A DNA stretch of 64,000 bases from Planomonospora sp. ID67723 (GCF_015711605.1 NZ_JABTEZ010000002.1:1364001-1428000); one strand, 5' to 3'; shown: positions 44,717 to 53,872, numbered from the stretch's first letter. The notes: a model not told the origin generated them from the sequence alone. Numbers and translations: made by a program.

Positions 44717-46015
44717 GTGACGACCTCAACCGCCTCCGGCCGCCTCGGCGCGGTCACCGCCGGGGCCCCCGTCTTCCCGCTCGCCCTGCTGTTCGGGCTG
44801 AACTTCGTCGACGAGATCGACCGGCTGGCCTTCGCCACGCTCTCGCCGGAGATCCGCGACGCGTTCGAGCTCACCGACACCGAGATCGGCGCGATCGGGT
44901 CGATCGTGAGCGTGTTCATCCTGCTGGCCGCCGTGCCGCTGGGCTACGTCGCCGACCGGGTGAACCGGGTGTGGCTGGTGGCGGGGGCGGCGCTGCTGTG
45001 GGGCACGATGAGCGCGCTGACCGGGCTGGTGACCACGCTGGTGCTGCTGTTCACGGTACGGCTGCTGGCGGGGCTCGGCCGGGTGAGCAACGAGGTGGTG
45101 CACTCAAGCCTGCTCACCGACTACTACCCGCCCGAGGTCCATCCGAGGATCTTCCAGTTCCACCGGCTGGCCAACCCGCTCAGCCAGGTCTCCGCCGTCG
45201 TCGCGGGCGCCCTCGCCGCCGCCTACGGCTGGCGCTGGGCGTTCGTCGTGCTGGCGGTTCCGACGTTCCTGCTGCTCTGCCTGACCGTACGGCTCCGCGA
45301 GCCGGGACGCGCCCGTTCCCGTACGGCCGGGACCGGGGGCGAGGCCGGGAGCGGCCTGCCGTTCCGGGCCGCGGCCCGGCTGCTGTTCCGGATCAGGACG
45401 CTGCGGCGGCTCTGGCTCTCGGCGCTGCTGTCGGGCATGGGGCTGGTCGCGCTGCCGCAGATGCTCTCGCTGTTTCTCAGCGACGTCTTCCAGCTCGGCG
45501 CGACGGAGCGGGGCGCGGCGCTGACGATCGCCGGGGTCGGTCAGATGGCGGGCCTGTTCCTCGGCGGGCGATGGGCGAGCCGGGCCTCCTCGCGTGACGA
45601 CTGGCACGGCGTCGCGACGGTCGCCGGGCGGTCGGGGCTGGGATTCGCCGCGGCGCTGCTGGTGCTGGGCTGGTCGCCGGTCCCGGTGGCGGCGTTCGCG
45701 GTGATGTTCCTGATGGGCGTGGCCGGCGGGAGCTTCCTGCCGGCCTACCTGTCGCTGGTGGGCCGGGTCTCCCCGGGGGAGGTGCGCTCGCAGGCCTACG
45801 CCTGGGCGGTGTTCTGCATCGGCCTGGGCACGCTGGCCTCGGTCGCCCTCTACGCGCTCGGCGACGCCGCCGGGTACCGGATCGCCATGACGGTCTTCGG
45901 ACTGGCCGTCATGGCCGGGGCGGCGACGGCGTTCACCGCGCGCCGCTTCGCGCAGGCCGACGCCGGCGCCTCCGGGCCGGGCCGGGCGCCCGGGACGGCG
46001 AGTCCGTCCGCGTAG
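44717..46015 (+). CDS. MFS transporter, 12-span type
   Basis: A 432-aa major-facilitator protein. About twelve hydrophobic helices, the A-motif-like GYVADRVNRVWLV after span 2, and a central loop near 190-215. NFVDEIDRLAF and the SMR/‘spinster-like’ pattern in span 1 hint at the spinster/sugar-phosphate-type subfamilies. Start GTG 44717 with a G-rich Shine-Dalgarno. Substrate unknown. Confidence 0.85.
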   Translation: MTTSTASGRLGAVTAGAPVFPLALLFGLNFVDEIDRLAFATLSPEIRDAFELTDTEIGAIGSIVSVFILLAAVPLGYVADRVNRVWLVAGAALLWGTMSALTGLVTTLVLLFTVRLLAGLGRVSNEVVHSSLLTDYYPPEVHPRIFQFHRLANPLSQVSAVVAGALAAAYGWRWAFVVLAVPTFLLLCLTVRLREPGRARSRTAGTGGEAGSGLPFRAAARLLFRIRTLRRLWLSALLSGMGLVALPQMLSLFLSDVFQLGATERGAALTIAGVGQMAGLFLGGRWASRASSRDDWHGVATVAGRSGLGFAAALLVLGWSPVPVAAFAVMFLMGVAGGSFLPAYLSLVGRVSPGEVRSQAYAWAVFCIGLGTLASVALYALGDAAGYRIAMTVFGLAVMAGAATAFTARRFAQADAGASGPGRAPGTASPSA

Positions 46016-46160
46016 GCCAGGATCACCGGCCGCACGCGATCGCGGAGATCCCGCCCGGTGACGGTCCGGGAGATACGGGCCTTGACGGTGAGAGTGCTGG
46101 TCGGGGGGTCCGGCGGTGAGCCCGTGGGCGGTCTCCGCCGGTCGACCCGGAGGACGGTGT

Positions 46161-46580
46161 TCAGATGTCGCGGCGCAGGCGCTTGATGTCGGAGCGGTGC
46201 TTCTTGGCGGTGATGCGGCGCTCGATCGCGCCCCTGCTGGGCTTGGTGGGACGGCGCTTCTTGGGAGGCGGGGCGACGGCCTCGCGCAGGAGCTGGGCCA
46301 GGCGCATCTCGGCGGCCTCGCGGTTGCGCAGCTGGGAGCGGAACTCGGAGGCGGCGATGGTGACGACGCCCCCGGTCAGCCGGGAGGCGAGGCGCTCCAG
46401 GGCGCGGGTCTTGAGGAGCGGGGGCAGGGCCTCGGTGGCGGCCAGGTCGAAGCTGAGCTCGACGCGGCTGTCGGTGGTGTTGACCCCCTGGCCGCCGGGT
46501 CCCGAGGAACGCGAGAACCGCCAGTGGAGCTCGGCCTCGGGGATGGAGACCGAGCCGCTGATCTGAAGCGGGCCGGGCAT
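46161..46580 (-). CDS. arfB: Alternative ribosome-rescue factor ArfB (peptidyl-tRNA hydrolase)
   Basis: A 139-aa class I release-factor-like protein. The catalytic GGQ lies in SGPGGQGVN at about 28-36, and the basic tail KKRRPTKPSRGAIERR enters the mRNA channel. It rescues stalled ribosomes by hydrolysing peptidyl-tRNA. ATG 46580 follows AAGGAG. Confidence 0.93.
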   Translation of the reverse strand: MPGPLQISGSVSIPEAELHWRFSRSSGPGGQGVNTTDSRVELSFDLAATEALPPLLKTRALERLASRLTGGVVTIAASEFRSQLRNREAAEMRLAQLLREAVAPPPKKRRPTKPSRGAIERRITAKKHRSDIKRLRRDI

Positions 46581-46611
46581 GGCGGGTGACTCCTTCGTGC
46601 GGGGGTGGGGT

Positions 46612-47253
46612 TCAGCGTAGCGAGCGAACGCACCCATCGATCAACCGGTTTATCCCCCATTCGGCTTGTTCTGGCGAGTTCCAGGCCGCGGCCGTCGCGG
46701 CCGTCGCCGCGGTGAGCGGGGGGCCGGCGGCCAGTGCGGTCCGGCGCGCCTCCAGGGTCTCCGCCTCGCTCGTTCCCGGTCCGGGCAGGTCGGCCGCCGC
46801 GAGCGCGGCCGAACCGAGCACGTGCACGATCACCGCGTACGCCGCCCGCGCGGCGTCGTCCGGGCGGAGCCCGCCTTCGGTGAAGGCGGCCAGCAGTCCT
46901 TCGCCCACCATGACCGCGTTCGGTCCGTTCATCGGGCCGGAGAAGAAGAACGGCACGACGCCGGGCCTGGACAGCAACTCGGCCCGCAGGCGCAGGGCGT
47001 AGCCGGTGATCCGCTCTCTCCAGGGGGTGCCTCCGGCCAGCGCCGCGGGCCCCGCCAGCTCCAGCAGGTGTTCGACCACGACGCCTTCCAGCGCGACCCG
47101 GTCGGGCACGTAGGTGTAGAGGGTGTTCGGCCGCACGCCGAGGCGGGCGGCGACGCCCCGGAGGGTCGGAGCGGCGGCGGGTTCCTCGTCGAGCAGTTCC
47201 ATGACCGCGTTCACGATCTTGGAGACGTCGAGGCTGCGCTTGGGGCCTTTCAT
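46612..47253 (-). CDS. TetR-family regulator with TetR_C domain
   Basis: A 213-aa TetR protein. HTH TLRGVAARLGVRPNTLYTYV near residues 30-50 and a TetR_C-like ligand domain. A TACAAT -10 box on the minus strand (47265-47260) lies 6 nt before the ATG, implying a leaderless message and overlap with the operator array at 47262-47306. It probably controls itself and the divergent membrane-protein gene. Confidence 0.9.
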   Translation of the reverse strand: MKGPKRSLDVSKIVNAVMELLDEEPAAAPTLRGVAARLGVRPNTLYTYVPDRVALEGVVVEHLLELAGPAALAGGTPWRERITGYALRLRAELLSRPGVVPFFFSGPMNGPNAVMVGEGLLAAFTEGGLRPDDAARAAYAVIVHVLGSAALAAADLPGPGTSEAETLEARRTALAAGPPLTAATAATAAAWNSPEQAEWGINRLIDGCVRSLR

Positions 47254-47261
47254 TTCGTCAT

Positions 47262-47306
47262 TGTACGGTGTATAAACTCTGTACGACGTACATTATACGC
47301 CGTACA
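47262..47306. promoter_or_regulatory. Triple palindromic operator between TetR and DUF4386-like genes
   Basis: Outer arms TGTACGGTGTATAA (47262-47275) and TTATACGCCGTACA (47293-47306) are inverted repeats matching at 13 of 14 positions. Between them is the perfect palindrome TGTACG-A-CGTACA (47280-47292). The array covers the -10 of the TetR gene and the promoter of the divergent gene, so cooperative autorepression is likely. Confidence 0.78.
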
Positions 47307-47320
47307 GAAAAGGAGTGATC

Positions 47321-47959
47321 ATGAAGAGAACGGCGATCCTGCTGGTGCTCGGCGCTCTGGCGGCCAACACGGCCTTCGCCGGCCTGGCGGCCGTCTTCGA
47401 CTACCCCGACGTACTGGCGGCCCCGGCCGCGCAGGTGATGGCGGACTTCCGCCATGACCAGGCGGCCGTCAGCGCGCTGTTCCTGCTGCTCGCCCTCGGC
47501 GCCGGGCTGCTGGCACCCATCGCGGCCGGGCTGGCCCCGCTGACCGGCCGCCTCGCGTTCCGCGTCGGCGTGGCGGCGGCGGCCGTCCAGGTCGCGGGAC
47601 TGCTGCGCTGGCCGCTGGCAGTGCCCTTCGTGACCGATCCGGAGACCTTCCGGATGCTCGGGACCGTGCTCGGTACGGTGATCGGGGAGACCACGGGCTA
47701 TCTGCTGACGGCGGCCTGGACGGTGCTGGTGACCAGGGTCGTGGGGGGCCGGGTGCTCAGGGCGTGCGGCCTGGCGGCCGCGGCCCTCGTCGTCTCCGGG
47801 GTGCTCGTCCCGCTCGAGGTGCCGGGGGCCGATCTGGCGAACTTCGCGGGATACGTGCTGTGGAGTGGCTGGCTGGTCGGACTCGCGGTGGTCTTGTGGC
47901 GCTCGTCTCCTTCCGCCACAGTGGCTTCCCAGGGGCAGGCCGTACGTGCCGGTGGATGA
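47321..47959 (+). CDS. DUF4386-like integral membrane protein
   Basis: A 212-aa protein with about six hydrophobic segments and a family-like FDYPDVLAAPAAQV near the N-terminus. AGGAG lies 5 nt before the ATG. Likely the target of the divergent TetR regulator. Function unknown. Confidence 0.75.
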   Translation: MKRTAILLVLGALAANTAFAGLAAVFDYPDVLAAPAAQVMADFRHDQAAVSALFLLLALGAGLLAPIAAGLAPLTGRLAFRVGVAAAAVQVAGLLRWPLAVPFVTDPETFRMLGTVLGTVIGETTGYLLTAAWTVLVTRVVGGRVLRACGLAAAALVVSGVLVPLEVPGADLANFAGYVLWSGWLVGLAVVLWRSSPSATVASQGQAVRAGG

Positions 47960-47971
47960 GAGGCGGGGGTC

Positions 47972-48805
47972 GTGAGCGCGATCGTGGGCGTGCACGGGAT
48001 AGGCAAATACCGCTACTACCGCGACGCGGGGAACTCGGTCGCCGGGGCGGCGGCGGCGATGCGCGGCAAGTGGGACCGCTACCTGCACGGCGGGCTCACC
48101 GGCGGCGCGCCGCACGCCGGAGAGCGCTACATCACCGAGATCGCCTACTACGCCCACCTGCTCGGCGAGCACAAGGACGACTCCCCGCGCGCGGTGCAGA
48201 GCATGGACGCGCGCTCGCAGGAGGTCTTCGTCGCCTGGGCCAGGCAGCTCGACGCGCTCGGGGAAGGGCTGACCGGGGCGCTGCACCGGGTGGCCGGCTG
48301 GCTGCTGGACCGCCTGCCGGACCGGGCCGCCGACTTCGCGAGGATCTTCGCCCCCGAGGTCGCCGCCTATCTCGACGCCGGTGGCGAGGCGCGGGCCGGG
48401 GCGCGGGCGGCCGTGGCCGAGGTGATCCGGCGCACCCGGCCCCAGGTGGTCGTCGCGCACTCCCTCGGCAGCGTGGTGGCCTACGAGACGCTCTGGGACG
48501 ACCCGGATCTGGAGGTGGAGCTGCTGATCACCCTCGGCAGTCCGCTGGGCATGCGGAACGTGGTCTTCGAGCACCTGCTGCCCGCCCCGGTGAACGGCTG
48601 GGGGGAGCGGCCCCGCCAGGTGGGGCGGTGGGTGAACATCGCCGACAGGCACGACATCGCGGCCATCCCGCCGGGTCTGCGGACGTGCTTCACCGGCGTG
48701 GACCAGGAGTTCCTGGTCGACCTCGACTGGGTCGACTTCCACACGGTGGAGAAATACCTGGGGTGCGGCGCACTCAACGACCACCTGAGGCCGTACCTGT
48801 CCTGA
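47972..48805 (+). CDS. Alpha/beta-hydrolase-like protein
   Basis: A 277-aa protein. GVHGIG at 6-11 is the oxyanion-type start; the nucleophile elbow AHSLGSV is near 160. Possible acid/base residues are in DRHDIAA and DFHTVEKY. Starts with GTG 12 bp after the membrane-protein gene, so the two may be co-transcribed. Specific substrate not inferable; similar proteins are called serine peptidases. Confidence 0.7.
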   Translation: MSAIVGVHGIGKYRYYRDAGNSVAGAAAAMRGKWDRYLHGGLTGGAPHAGERYITEIAYYAHLLGEHKDDSPRAVQSMDARSQEVFVAWARQLDALGEGLTGALHRVAGWLLDRLPDRAADFARIFAPEVAAYLDAGGEARAGARAAVAEVIRRTRPQVVVAHSLGSVVAYETLWDDPDLEVELLITLGSPLGMRNVVFEHLLPAPVNGWGERPRQVGRWVNIADRHDIAAIPPGLRTCFTGVDQEFLVDLDWVDFHTVEKYLGCGALNDHLRPYLS

Positions 48806-48970
48806 CGGCGTTTCTTCACCTGGCGGCAGGAGGGACGCCGTCTGCCGGTAGGCCGGTGTTCAATGACGCCGGGTAACGCCTGGGCAGTGCCTCCGCCTGT
48901 GCAGCGGCTGTTCATCTTCACTTGCATCGCAGGCCACAGTGGGTACAGGCGCGGCGGTTGCACTGAACGT

Positions 48971-50527
48971 GTGGAGCAGAGCCTGTCACGCAGAGTGTTC
49001 CTTTCCGGCGCCGCCGCGGGTGCGGGCGGCCTGTTGCTCACCGGGGCGGGACACGCCCCCGCCCTGCGGCCGCGGACCCTGGCCGCGGACCCGTTCACCC
49101 TCGGCGTCGCCTCCGGCGACCCGTCGGCCGACGGCTTCGTGCTGTGGACCCGCCTGGCGCCCGACCCCCTGGGCGTGAACGGCCGCGGCGGCATGCCCGC
49201 CCGGGACGTGGACGTGCAGTGGCAGCTCGCGGCCGACGAGGGGTTCACGAAGCCGGTGCGCTCCGGCACCGCGAGCGCGCGATGGAGGCAGGCCCACAGC
49301 GTCCACGTGGAGCTGGACGGGCTGGAGCCGGGCCGGGAGTACTTCTACCGCTTCCGCGCCGAGGGGCACCTGTCCCCGGCAGGCCGCACCCGCACCGCCC
49401 CGGCCGGGTTCTCCCCCCTGACCTTCGCCGTCGCCGCCTGCGCCCACTACGAGCACGGCTACTACACCGCCTACCGTCGGCTGGCGGAGCAGGAGCCCGG
49501 TCTCGTGGTGCACCTGGGCGACTACATGTACGAGTACGCGCCGCAGGGGTACACCGCGCCCGGCGGCGGCGTGCGGCAGCACACCTGGGGCAAGTGCGAG
49601 ACCCTGGCCGACTACCGGATGCGGCACGCGCAGTACAAGAGCGATCCCGACCTGCAGGCGGCGCACGCGGTCGCACCGTGGCTGGTCTCCTTCGACGACC
49701 ACGAGATCGAGAACAACTGGGCCGCCGGCGTCTCCAGCACCGGGGCGCCCGCGTTCAACCGGCGCCGGGCCAACGCCTTCCGGGCCTACTACGAGAACAT
49801 GCCGCTGCGGCGCTCCAGCGTGCCCGGCGGATCGTCGATCCGGGTGCACCGGCGGGTGGACTGGGGGCCGCTGGCCCGCTTCCACCTGCTCGACACCCGC
49901 CAGTTCCGCGACGACCAGGCGTGCGAGGACGGCGTCAGGGCGGGCTGCGACGACCGGCTGGCGCCCGGGCGCACCCTGCTGGGCGAGGACCAGCGGCGCT
50001 GGCTGCTCGACGGGCTGGCCGCCTCCGGGGCCCGGTGGAACCTGGTGGGCCAGCAGATCCTGATGGCCCAGCGCGACCATCGGGCCGGGCCCGGCACCGA
50101 GGTCAACCTGGACTCCTGGGACGGCTACGCCGCCGAGCGCACCCGGCTGCTGACCGGCTTCCGCGACTCCGGCGCGGCCAACCCGGTGGTGCTGACGGGC
50201 GACGCGCACATGCACCACGCGGCCGACCTCAGGCTCGACTTCGACGACCCCGACTCGCCCCGGGCGGCGGTGGAGCTGGTCACCTCCTCCATCGCCAGCG
50301 ACGGCGACGGCTACCGCGACGAGAGCCGGGTCGCCGAGCTGACCGCGGAGAACCGGCACATCTCCTACCTGGACCAGCGGCGCGGCTACATCGTCTGCCG
50401 GCTGACGGCCGAGGAGCTCCAGGCCGACTTCCGGGTCCTGGACTACATCAGCCGCCGCGGGGCCCCGGCCAGGACCGGCGCCCGGTTCACCGTGCCGGCG
50501 GGCGAAAGAGCGCTCGATCCCCGCTGA
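48971..50527 (+). CDS. phoD: PhoD-type alkaline phosphatase/phosphodiesterase, Tat-exported
   Basis: A 518-aa protein with a Tat signal (SRRVFLSGAAAGAGGLLL). It then has a PhoD N-terminal Fn3-like domain and a metallophosphatase domain with LHLGDYMYEY, SFDDHEIENNW and VLTGDAHMHH metal ligands. Calcium/iron-dependent PhoD enzymes release phosphate from diesters and monoesters outside the cell. GTG 48971 is the start that places the twin Arg correctly. Confidence 0.92.
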   Translation: MEQSLSRRVFLSGAAAGAGGLLLTGAGHAPALRPRTLAADPFTLGVASGDPSADGFVLWTRLAPDPLGVNGRGGMPARDVDVQWQLAADEGFTKPVRSGTASARWRQAHSVHVELDGLEPGREYFYRFRAEGHLSPAGRTRTAPAGFSPLTFAVAACAHYEHGYYTAYRRLAEQEPGLVVHLGDYMYEYAPQGYTAPGGGVRQHTWGKCETLADYRMRHAQYKSDPDLQAAHAVAPWLVSFDDHEIENNWAAGVSSTGAPAFNRRRANAFRAYYENMPLRRSSVPGGSSIRVHRRVDWGPLARFHLLDTRQFRDDQACEDGVRAGCDDRLAPGRTLLGEDQRRWLLDGLAASGARWNLVGQQILMAQRDHRAGPGTEVNLDSWDGYAAERTRLLTGFRDSGAANPVVLTGDAHMHHAADLRLDFDDPDSPRAAVELVTSSIASDGDGYRDESRVAELTAENRHISYLDQRRGYIVCRLTAEELQADFRVLDYISRRGAPARTGARFTVPAGERALDPR

Positions 50528-50567
50528 TCTCCTTGTGGAAACTCATAATGTGTGGTGAAAACCCAGT

Positions 50568-51116
50568 ATGAGTAGTCTCGCGTCGAGGCTCGCCGTCGCG
50601 ACCCTCGCCACCGCGCTGGGCGGAGCCCTCCCGGCCCAGAGTCCCACCGCCGCGGACTCGGCGGCCGTCGTCACCGCCGCGGACTCGGCGGCTGTCGTCA
50701 CCGCCGCGGACTCGACGGTCGCCGGGTCCGACGTCACCGCCTCGGTCACCTTCGGCAAGTACGTCCGCAGAGGCGGCCAGGTCACCTACAAGGTCAAGGT
50801 CGTCAACAGGAGGTACGCGGGCGAGGCGTCGGTCCTGGTCGCCGGGAACTTCCCGCCCGGCACGCGCGGGGTGAAGGTGGCCGGCAAGCCCCGGGGCGTC
50901 ACCTGCGAGGTCCGCAAGCGGCGCATCCTGGACTGCGAGGTCGCCTCTCTCGGCAGGGGCGGCAAGGTCGTGCTGACGGTCCGCGCCCGGCTGTCGTCGG
51001 CCGAGCGCGGCACGTACGTCGCGAAGTTCGGCCTGAGCTACGTCGCGGGCGGCAGCGGGCATCTCTGGGAGCGGGACGAGGTCCGCTTCACGAAGTTCAC
51101 GACCCGGATCGTGTGA
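50568..51116 (+). CDS. Secreted DUF11-like beta-sandwich protein
   Basis: A 182-aa protein with a Sec signal (about 1-24). A 27-bp tandem repeat (50649-50702, with a partial third copy) encodes AADSAAVVT units. A DUF11-like immunoglobulin-type domain follows (TASVTFGKYVRRGGQVTYKV, TCEVRKRRILDCEV). Two cysteines may bridge. The 3' end overlaps the convergent FG-GAP gene by 20 bp. Confidence 0.7.
   Translation: MSSLASRLAVATLATALGGALPAQSPTAADSAAVVTAADSAAVVTAADSTVAGSDVTASVTFGKYVRRGGQVTYKVKVVNRRYAGEASVLVAGNFPPGTRGVKVAGKPRGVTCEVRKRRILDCEVASLGRGGKVVLTVRARLSSAERGTYVAKFGLSYVAGGSGHLWERDEVRFTKFTTRIV
50649..50702 (+). repeat. 27-bp tandem repeat within the DUF11-like gene
   Basis: Two near-identical 27-bp units starting GCCGCGGACTCGGCGG, differing by one base, and a partial third. 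In frame, so length variation would not break the gene. Confidence 0.8.
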
Positions 51117-52545
51117 TCGCGTAGCCGAACAGGGTGTCTCCGGCGGCGGTGGCGAAGGTCGTCGCCGCCGCCCGGCGCAGGCCCGGGTAGGCGCCCTCGC
51201 GCACGCCGCCGCGCAGCAGGGTGAGCCTGCCCGCCCTCGGGGCCGCGATCACCAGGCTCCGGCCGGGGACGGCGGCCAGGGCCGCGCCGAAGTCCCCGCC
51301 GCCGCCGGTGATCAGCAGATCGTTCTTCTTCGTCAGGCCGCCGGACCTGGTCCCGGCGAGCACCTGGACGGCGTTCTCGCCCGGCACCCCGATGGCCAGC
51401 TCGTCATCGCCGTCGCCGTTGAAGTCACCGGCGGCCAGTGCCGCGCCGAACCGGTCGAAGTAGCGGGGCCTTCCCTTCAGCCCCCGCTGTGACCAGGCCT
51501 CCGAGTTCGCGGTCTGCAGGCCGTCGCGCGCGCCGTAGACGGTCACCACGGTGCCGTCGCCGTAGTCCATCGCCCGCTGGTTGGCGGTCAGCCCCTCACC
51601 GGGCACCCCGACGGCCAGATCGTCGCGGCCGTCGGCGTTGAAGTCGCCGACGGCCAGCGCGGCGCCGAAGGCGTCCCAGGCCTCGGCCCGGCCGGTGACC
51701 CACGGGCTGTCCTGGGTGAGCTGGACGGCCTTGCGGCGGCGTACGTCGAGTACGGTGACCGAGCCCTGCCCGTTCTTCAGGATCGTGTCGGCCGGCGCGC
51801 CCGCGGCGATCTCGTCCCGCCCGTCGCCGTCGAAGTCGCCGGTCGCGAGCACGGCCCCGAACTGGTCGGTCACCCGCTCGGCCTGGTCCACCCAGCCGCT
51901 GTCCTGAGTGACCACGTACGGCTTGCGCCCCTTGAGGCCGTGCACGCCGACGCCGCCCCCGCCCAGTCCGGGGATCCCGATCACCAGCTCGTCGTCGCCG
52001 TCCCCGTCCAGGTCCCCGGAAGCCAGGGCGGCCCCGAACCGGTCGGGGCCGCGCCGGCGTCCCAGGTCGCCGGCGTCGAGCACCGCGCCGGGCCGCAGGC
52101 CGTCCGGCGAGCCCCTGAACAGGTGCACGGCACCGCGGCCGTCGGCGCCGGAGCCCGCCCGGTCCTCCTCGGAGACCCCCACGGCCAGGTCGGCGCAGCG
52201 GTCGCCGTCGAAGTCGCCGGCGGCCAGTGCCGAGCCGAACGCGTCGCCGGCCTCGGCCTCACCGGGTACGCCGGGGCCGTCCTGGGTGAGCCGCCGCTCG
52301 GTGCGCATGCCGTACAGGACCGTGACGGAGCCGGCGCGCGCGTGCCCGCCCACCGTCGCGTACGGCGCGGCGACCGCGAGGTCGGCGCGGCCGTCGCCGT
52401 CGAAGTCGGAGGGCACGCCGGAGCAGGCCCGCCCGGCCGGGAGCGGCCAGGAGAGCGGCGGGGCCGCGGCCGGAGCGGGGGAGACGGCGGAGGGAGAGAG
52501 AAAGGCGGCGGCGAGGGCGGAGGAAGTGAGGAGCGCAGCTCTCAT
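51097..52545 (-). CDS. Secreted FG-GAP (integrin-like) beta-propeller protein
   Basis: A 482-aa protein with a Sec signal (MRAALLTSSALAAAFLSPS). It has six clear FG-GAP blades, each with a DxDxDG calcium loop (DFDGDGRADL, DFDGDRCADL, DLDGDGDDEL, DFDGDGRDEI, DFNADGRDDL, DFNGDGDDEL), and a seventh without the loop (PGRSLVIA). This is an integrin alpha-type seven-bladed propeller that binds calcium. Ligand unknown. The long open frame upstream of 52545 is not coding. Confidence 0.85.
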   Translation of the reverse strand: MRAALLTSSALAAAFLSPSAVSPAPAAAPPLSWPLPAGRACSGVPSDFDGDGRADLAVAAPYATVGGHARAGSVTVLYGMRTERRLTQDGPGVPGEAEAGDAFGSALAAGDFDGDRCADLAVGVSEEDRAGSGADGRGAVHLFRGSPDGLRPGAVLDAGDLGRRRGPDRFGAALASGDLDGDGDDELVIGIPGLGGGGVGVHGLKGRKPYVVTQDSGWVDQAERVTDQFGAVLATGDFDGDGRDEIAAGAPADTILKNGQGSVTVLDVRRRKAVQLTQDSPWVTGRAEAWDAFGAALAVGDFNADGRDDLAVGVPGEGLTANQRAMDYGDGTVVTVYGARDGLQTANSEAWSQRGLKGRPRYFDRFGAALAAGDFNGDGDDELAIGVPGENAVQVLAGTRSGGLTKKNDLLITGGGGDFGAALAAVPGRSLVIAAPRAGRLTLLRGGVREGAYPGLRRAAATTFATAAGDTLFGYAITRSGS

Positions 52546-52609
52546 ATCCGTGATGTTTCCCGGCGTTCCGGACACCTGCCCCACCGGGAGATGACATCTG
52601 CGTGACCGG

Positions 52610-52628
52610 GGCACGTAATCAACGTGCC
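52610..52628 (+). promoter_or_regulatory. Operator-like inverted repeat upstream of the second P450
   Basis: GGCACGT-AATCA-ACGTGCC, 7-bp arms, ending 11 nt before ATG 52640 in the divergent gap with the FG-GAP gene. Confidence 0.5.
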
Positions 52629-52639
52629 AGGATTGGAGC

Positions 52640-53872
52640 ATGGACATCGACCTGGCTGACCTGGGGTTCTGGCGGCGCCCGCTCGCCGAGCGGCACGAGG
52701 CGTTCGCGCGGTTGAGACAACTCGACCAGCCGGTGTTCTTCGCCGAGAAGCGGGTGCCGCTGCTTCGCTCCGGCAAGGGCTTCTACGCGCTGGTGCGCCA
52801 TGCCGACGTGGTCGAGGCCAGCCGCAACGCCAAGGTGTTCTCCAGCGAGCCCGCCGTGACCAATCCCGAGCCGCCGGGATGGGTGAAGCACGTGTTCGGC
52901 GAGTCGATGGTCAACATGGACGACCCCAGGCACGCCCGGCTGCGCCGCATCGTCTCCCGGGCGTTCAGCCCCAGGATGCTGTCCAACCTGCAGGGCGACA
53001 TCGACAAGGCCTGCGCGCGGATCGTCGACGACGTGGTTGCGGCCGGTCCCGGCGGCGACTTCGTCGGCCAGGTGGCGGCCCGGCTGCCCATCCACGTCAT
53101 CTGCGACATGATGGGCGTCCCCGACGACGTCCGGGAGCAGGTGCACCGGCACGTGGACGTCTCCACCGCCTACACGGGCGTGCGGCCCAGCCTGGCGCAC
53201 ACCGTCCGGATGGCGGCGCAGAACATGCTCGCCCTGCTCGCCCTGCAGCGCATGGTGATCAGACTCGGCAGGGAGCGGGCCGAGAATCCCACGGGTGACC
53301 TGGTCTCGGCGCTGGTCACCGCGAACGTGGACGGGGAGCGGCTGACCGACCGCGAGCTCGGTTCCTTCTTCGCGCTGCTGCTGGTGGCGGGCAACGAGAC
53401 CGCGCGCAACACCATGGCGCACGGCATCAAGCTCCTGACCGACAACCCCGGGCAGCGGCGGCTGCTGCTGGAGGACTTCGACGGCCGCATCGGCGGCGCG
53501 ATCGAGGAGATGGTCCGCTACGTCTCGCCCATCATGCAGTTCCGCCGCACCGTCACCCAGGACTACGACCTGCGCGGCCTGCACCTGAAGGCGGGGGACA
53601 AGGTCGTGCTCTTCTACGGCTCGGCCAACCGGGACGAGGAGGTCTTCCCCGACCCGGACCGCTTCGACATCACCCGTGACGCCAAGGCGCACGTCGGCTT
53701 CGGCGGTCCCGGCCCGCACTTCTGCCTGGGGGCGAACCTGGCCCGCCAGGAGATCCGCACCATGTTCCGCGAGCTGTTCGCGCGGCTGCCCGAGGTCCGC
53801 TCGGTGGGCGAGCCGGAGCTGCTGCTGTCCAACTTCGACAACAGCGTGCGCAGTCAGCGCTTCGCCTTCTGA
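52640..53872 (+). CDS. Cytochrome P450 (CYP125/142/124-like group)
   Basis: A 410-aa bacterial P450. MDDPRHARLRRIV, I-helix LLVAGNETARN (Asn-Glu-Thr as in CYP124/125/142), EMVR for ExxR, and heme loop GFGGPGPHFCLG with Cys362. The group often oxidises sterol or branched lipid side chains, but substrate here is unknown. TTGGAG precedes the ATG. Confidence 0.9.
   Translation: MDIDLADLGFWRRPLAERHEAFARLRQLDQPVFFAEKRVPLLRSGKGFYALVRHADVVEASRNAKVFSSEPAVTNPEPPGWVKHVFGESMVNMDDPRHARLRRIVSRAFSPRMLSNLQGDIDKACARIVDDVVAAGPGGDFVGQVAARLPIHVICDMMGVPDDVREQVHRHVDVSTAYTGVRPSLAHTVRMAAQNMLALLALQRMVIRLGRERAENPTGDLVSALVTANVDGERLTDRELGSFFALLLVAGNETARNTMAHGIKLLTDNPGQRRLLLEDFDGRIGGAIEEMVRYVSPIMQFRRTVTQDYDLRGLHLKAGDKVVLFYGSANRDEEVFPDPDRFDITRDAKAHVGFGGPGPHFCLGANLARQEIRTMFRELFARLPEVRSVGEPELLLSNFDNSVRSQRFAF

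Noticed and set aside
51400-52400. Repetitive GC-rich pattern resembling a CRISPR or minisatellite
   Set aside because: The periodicity comes from FG-GAP blades with DxDxDG loops; units are diverged and coding.
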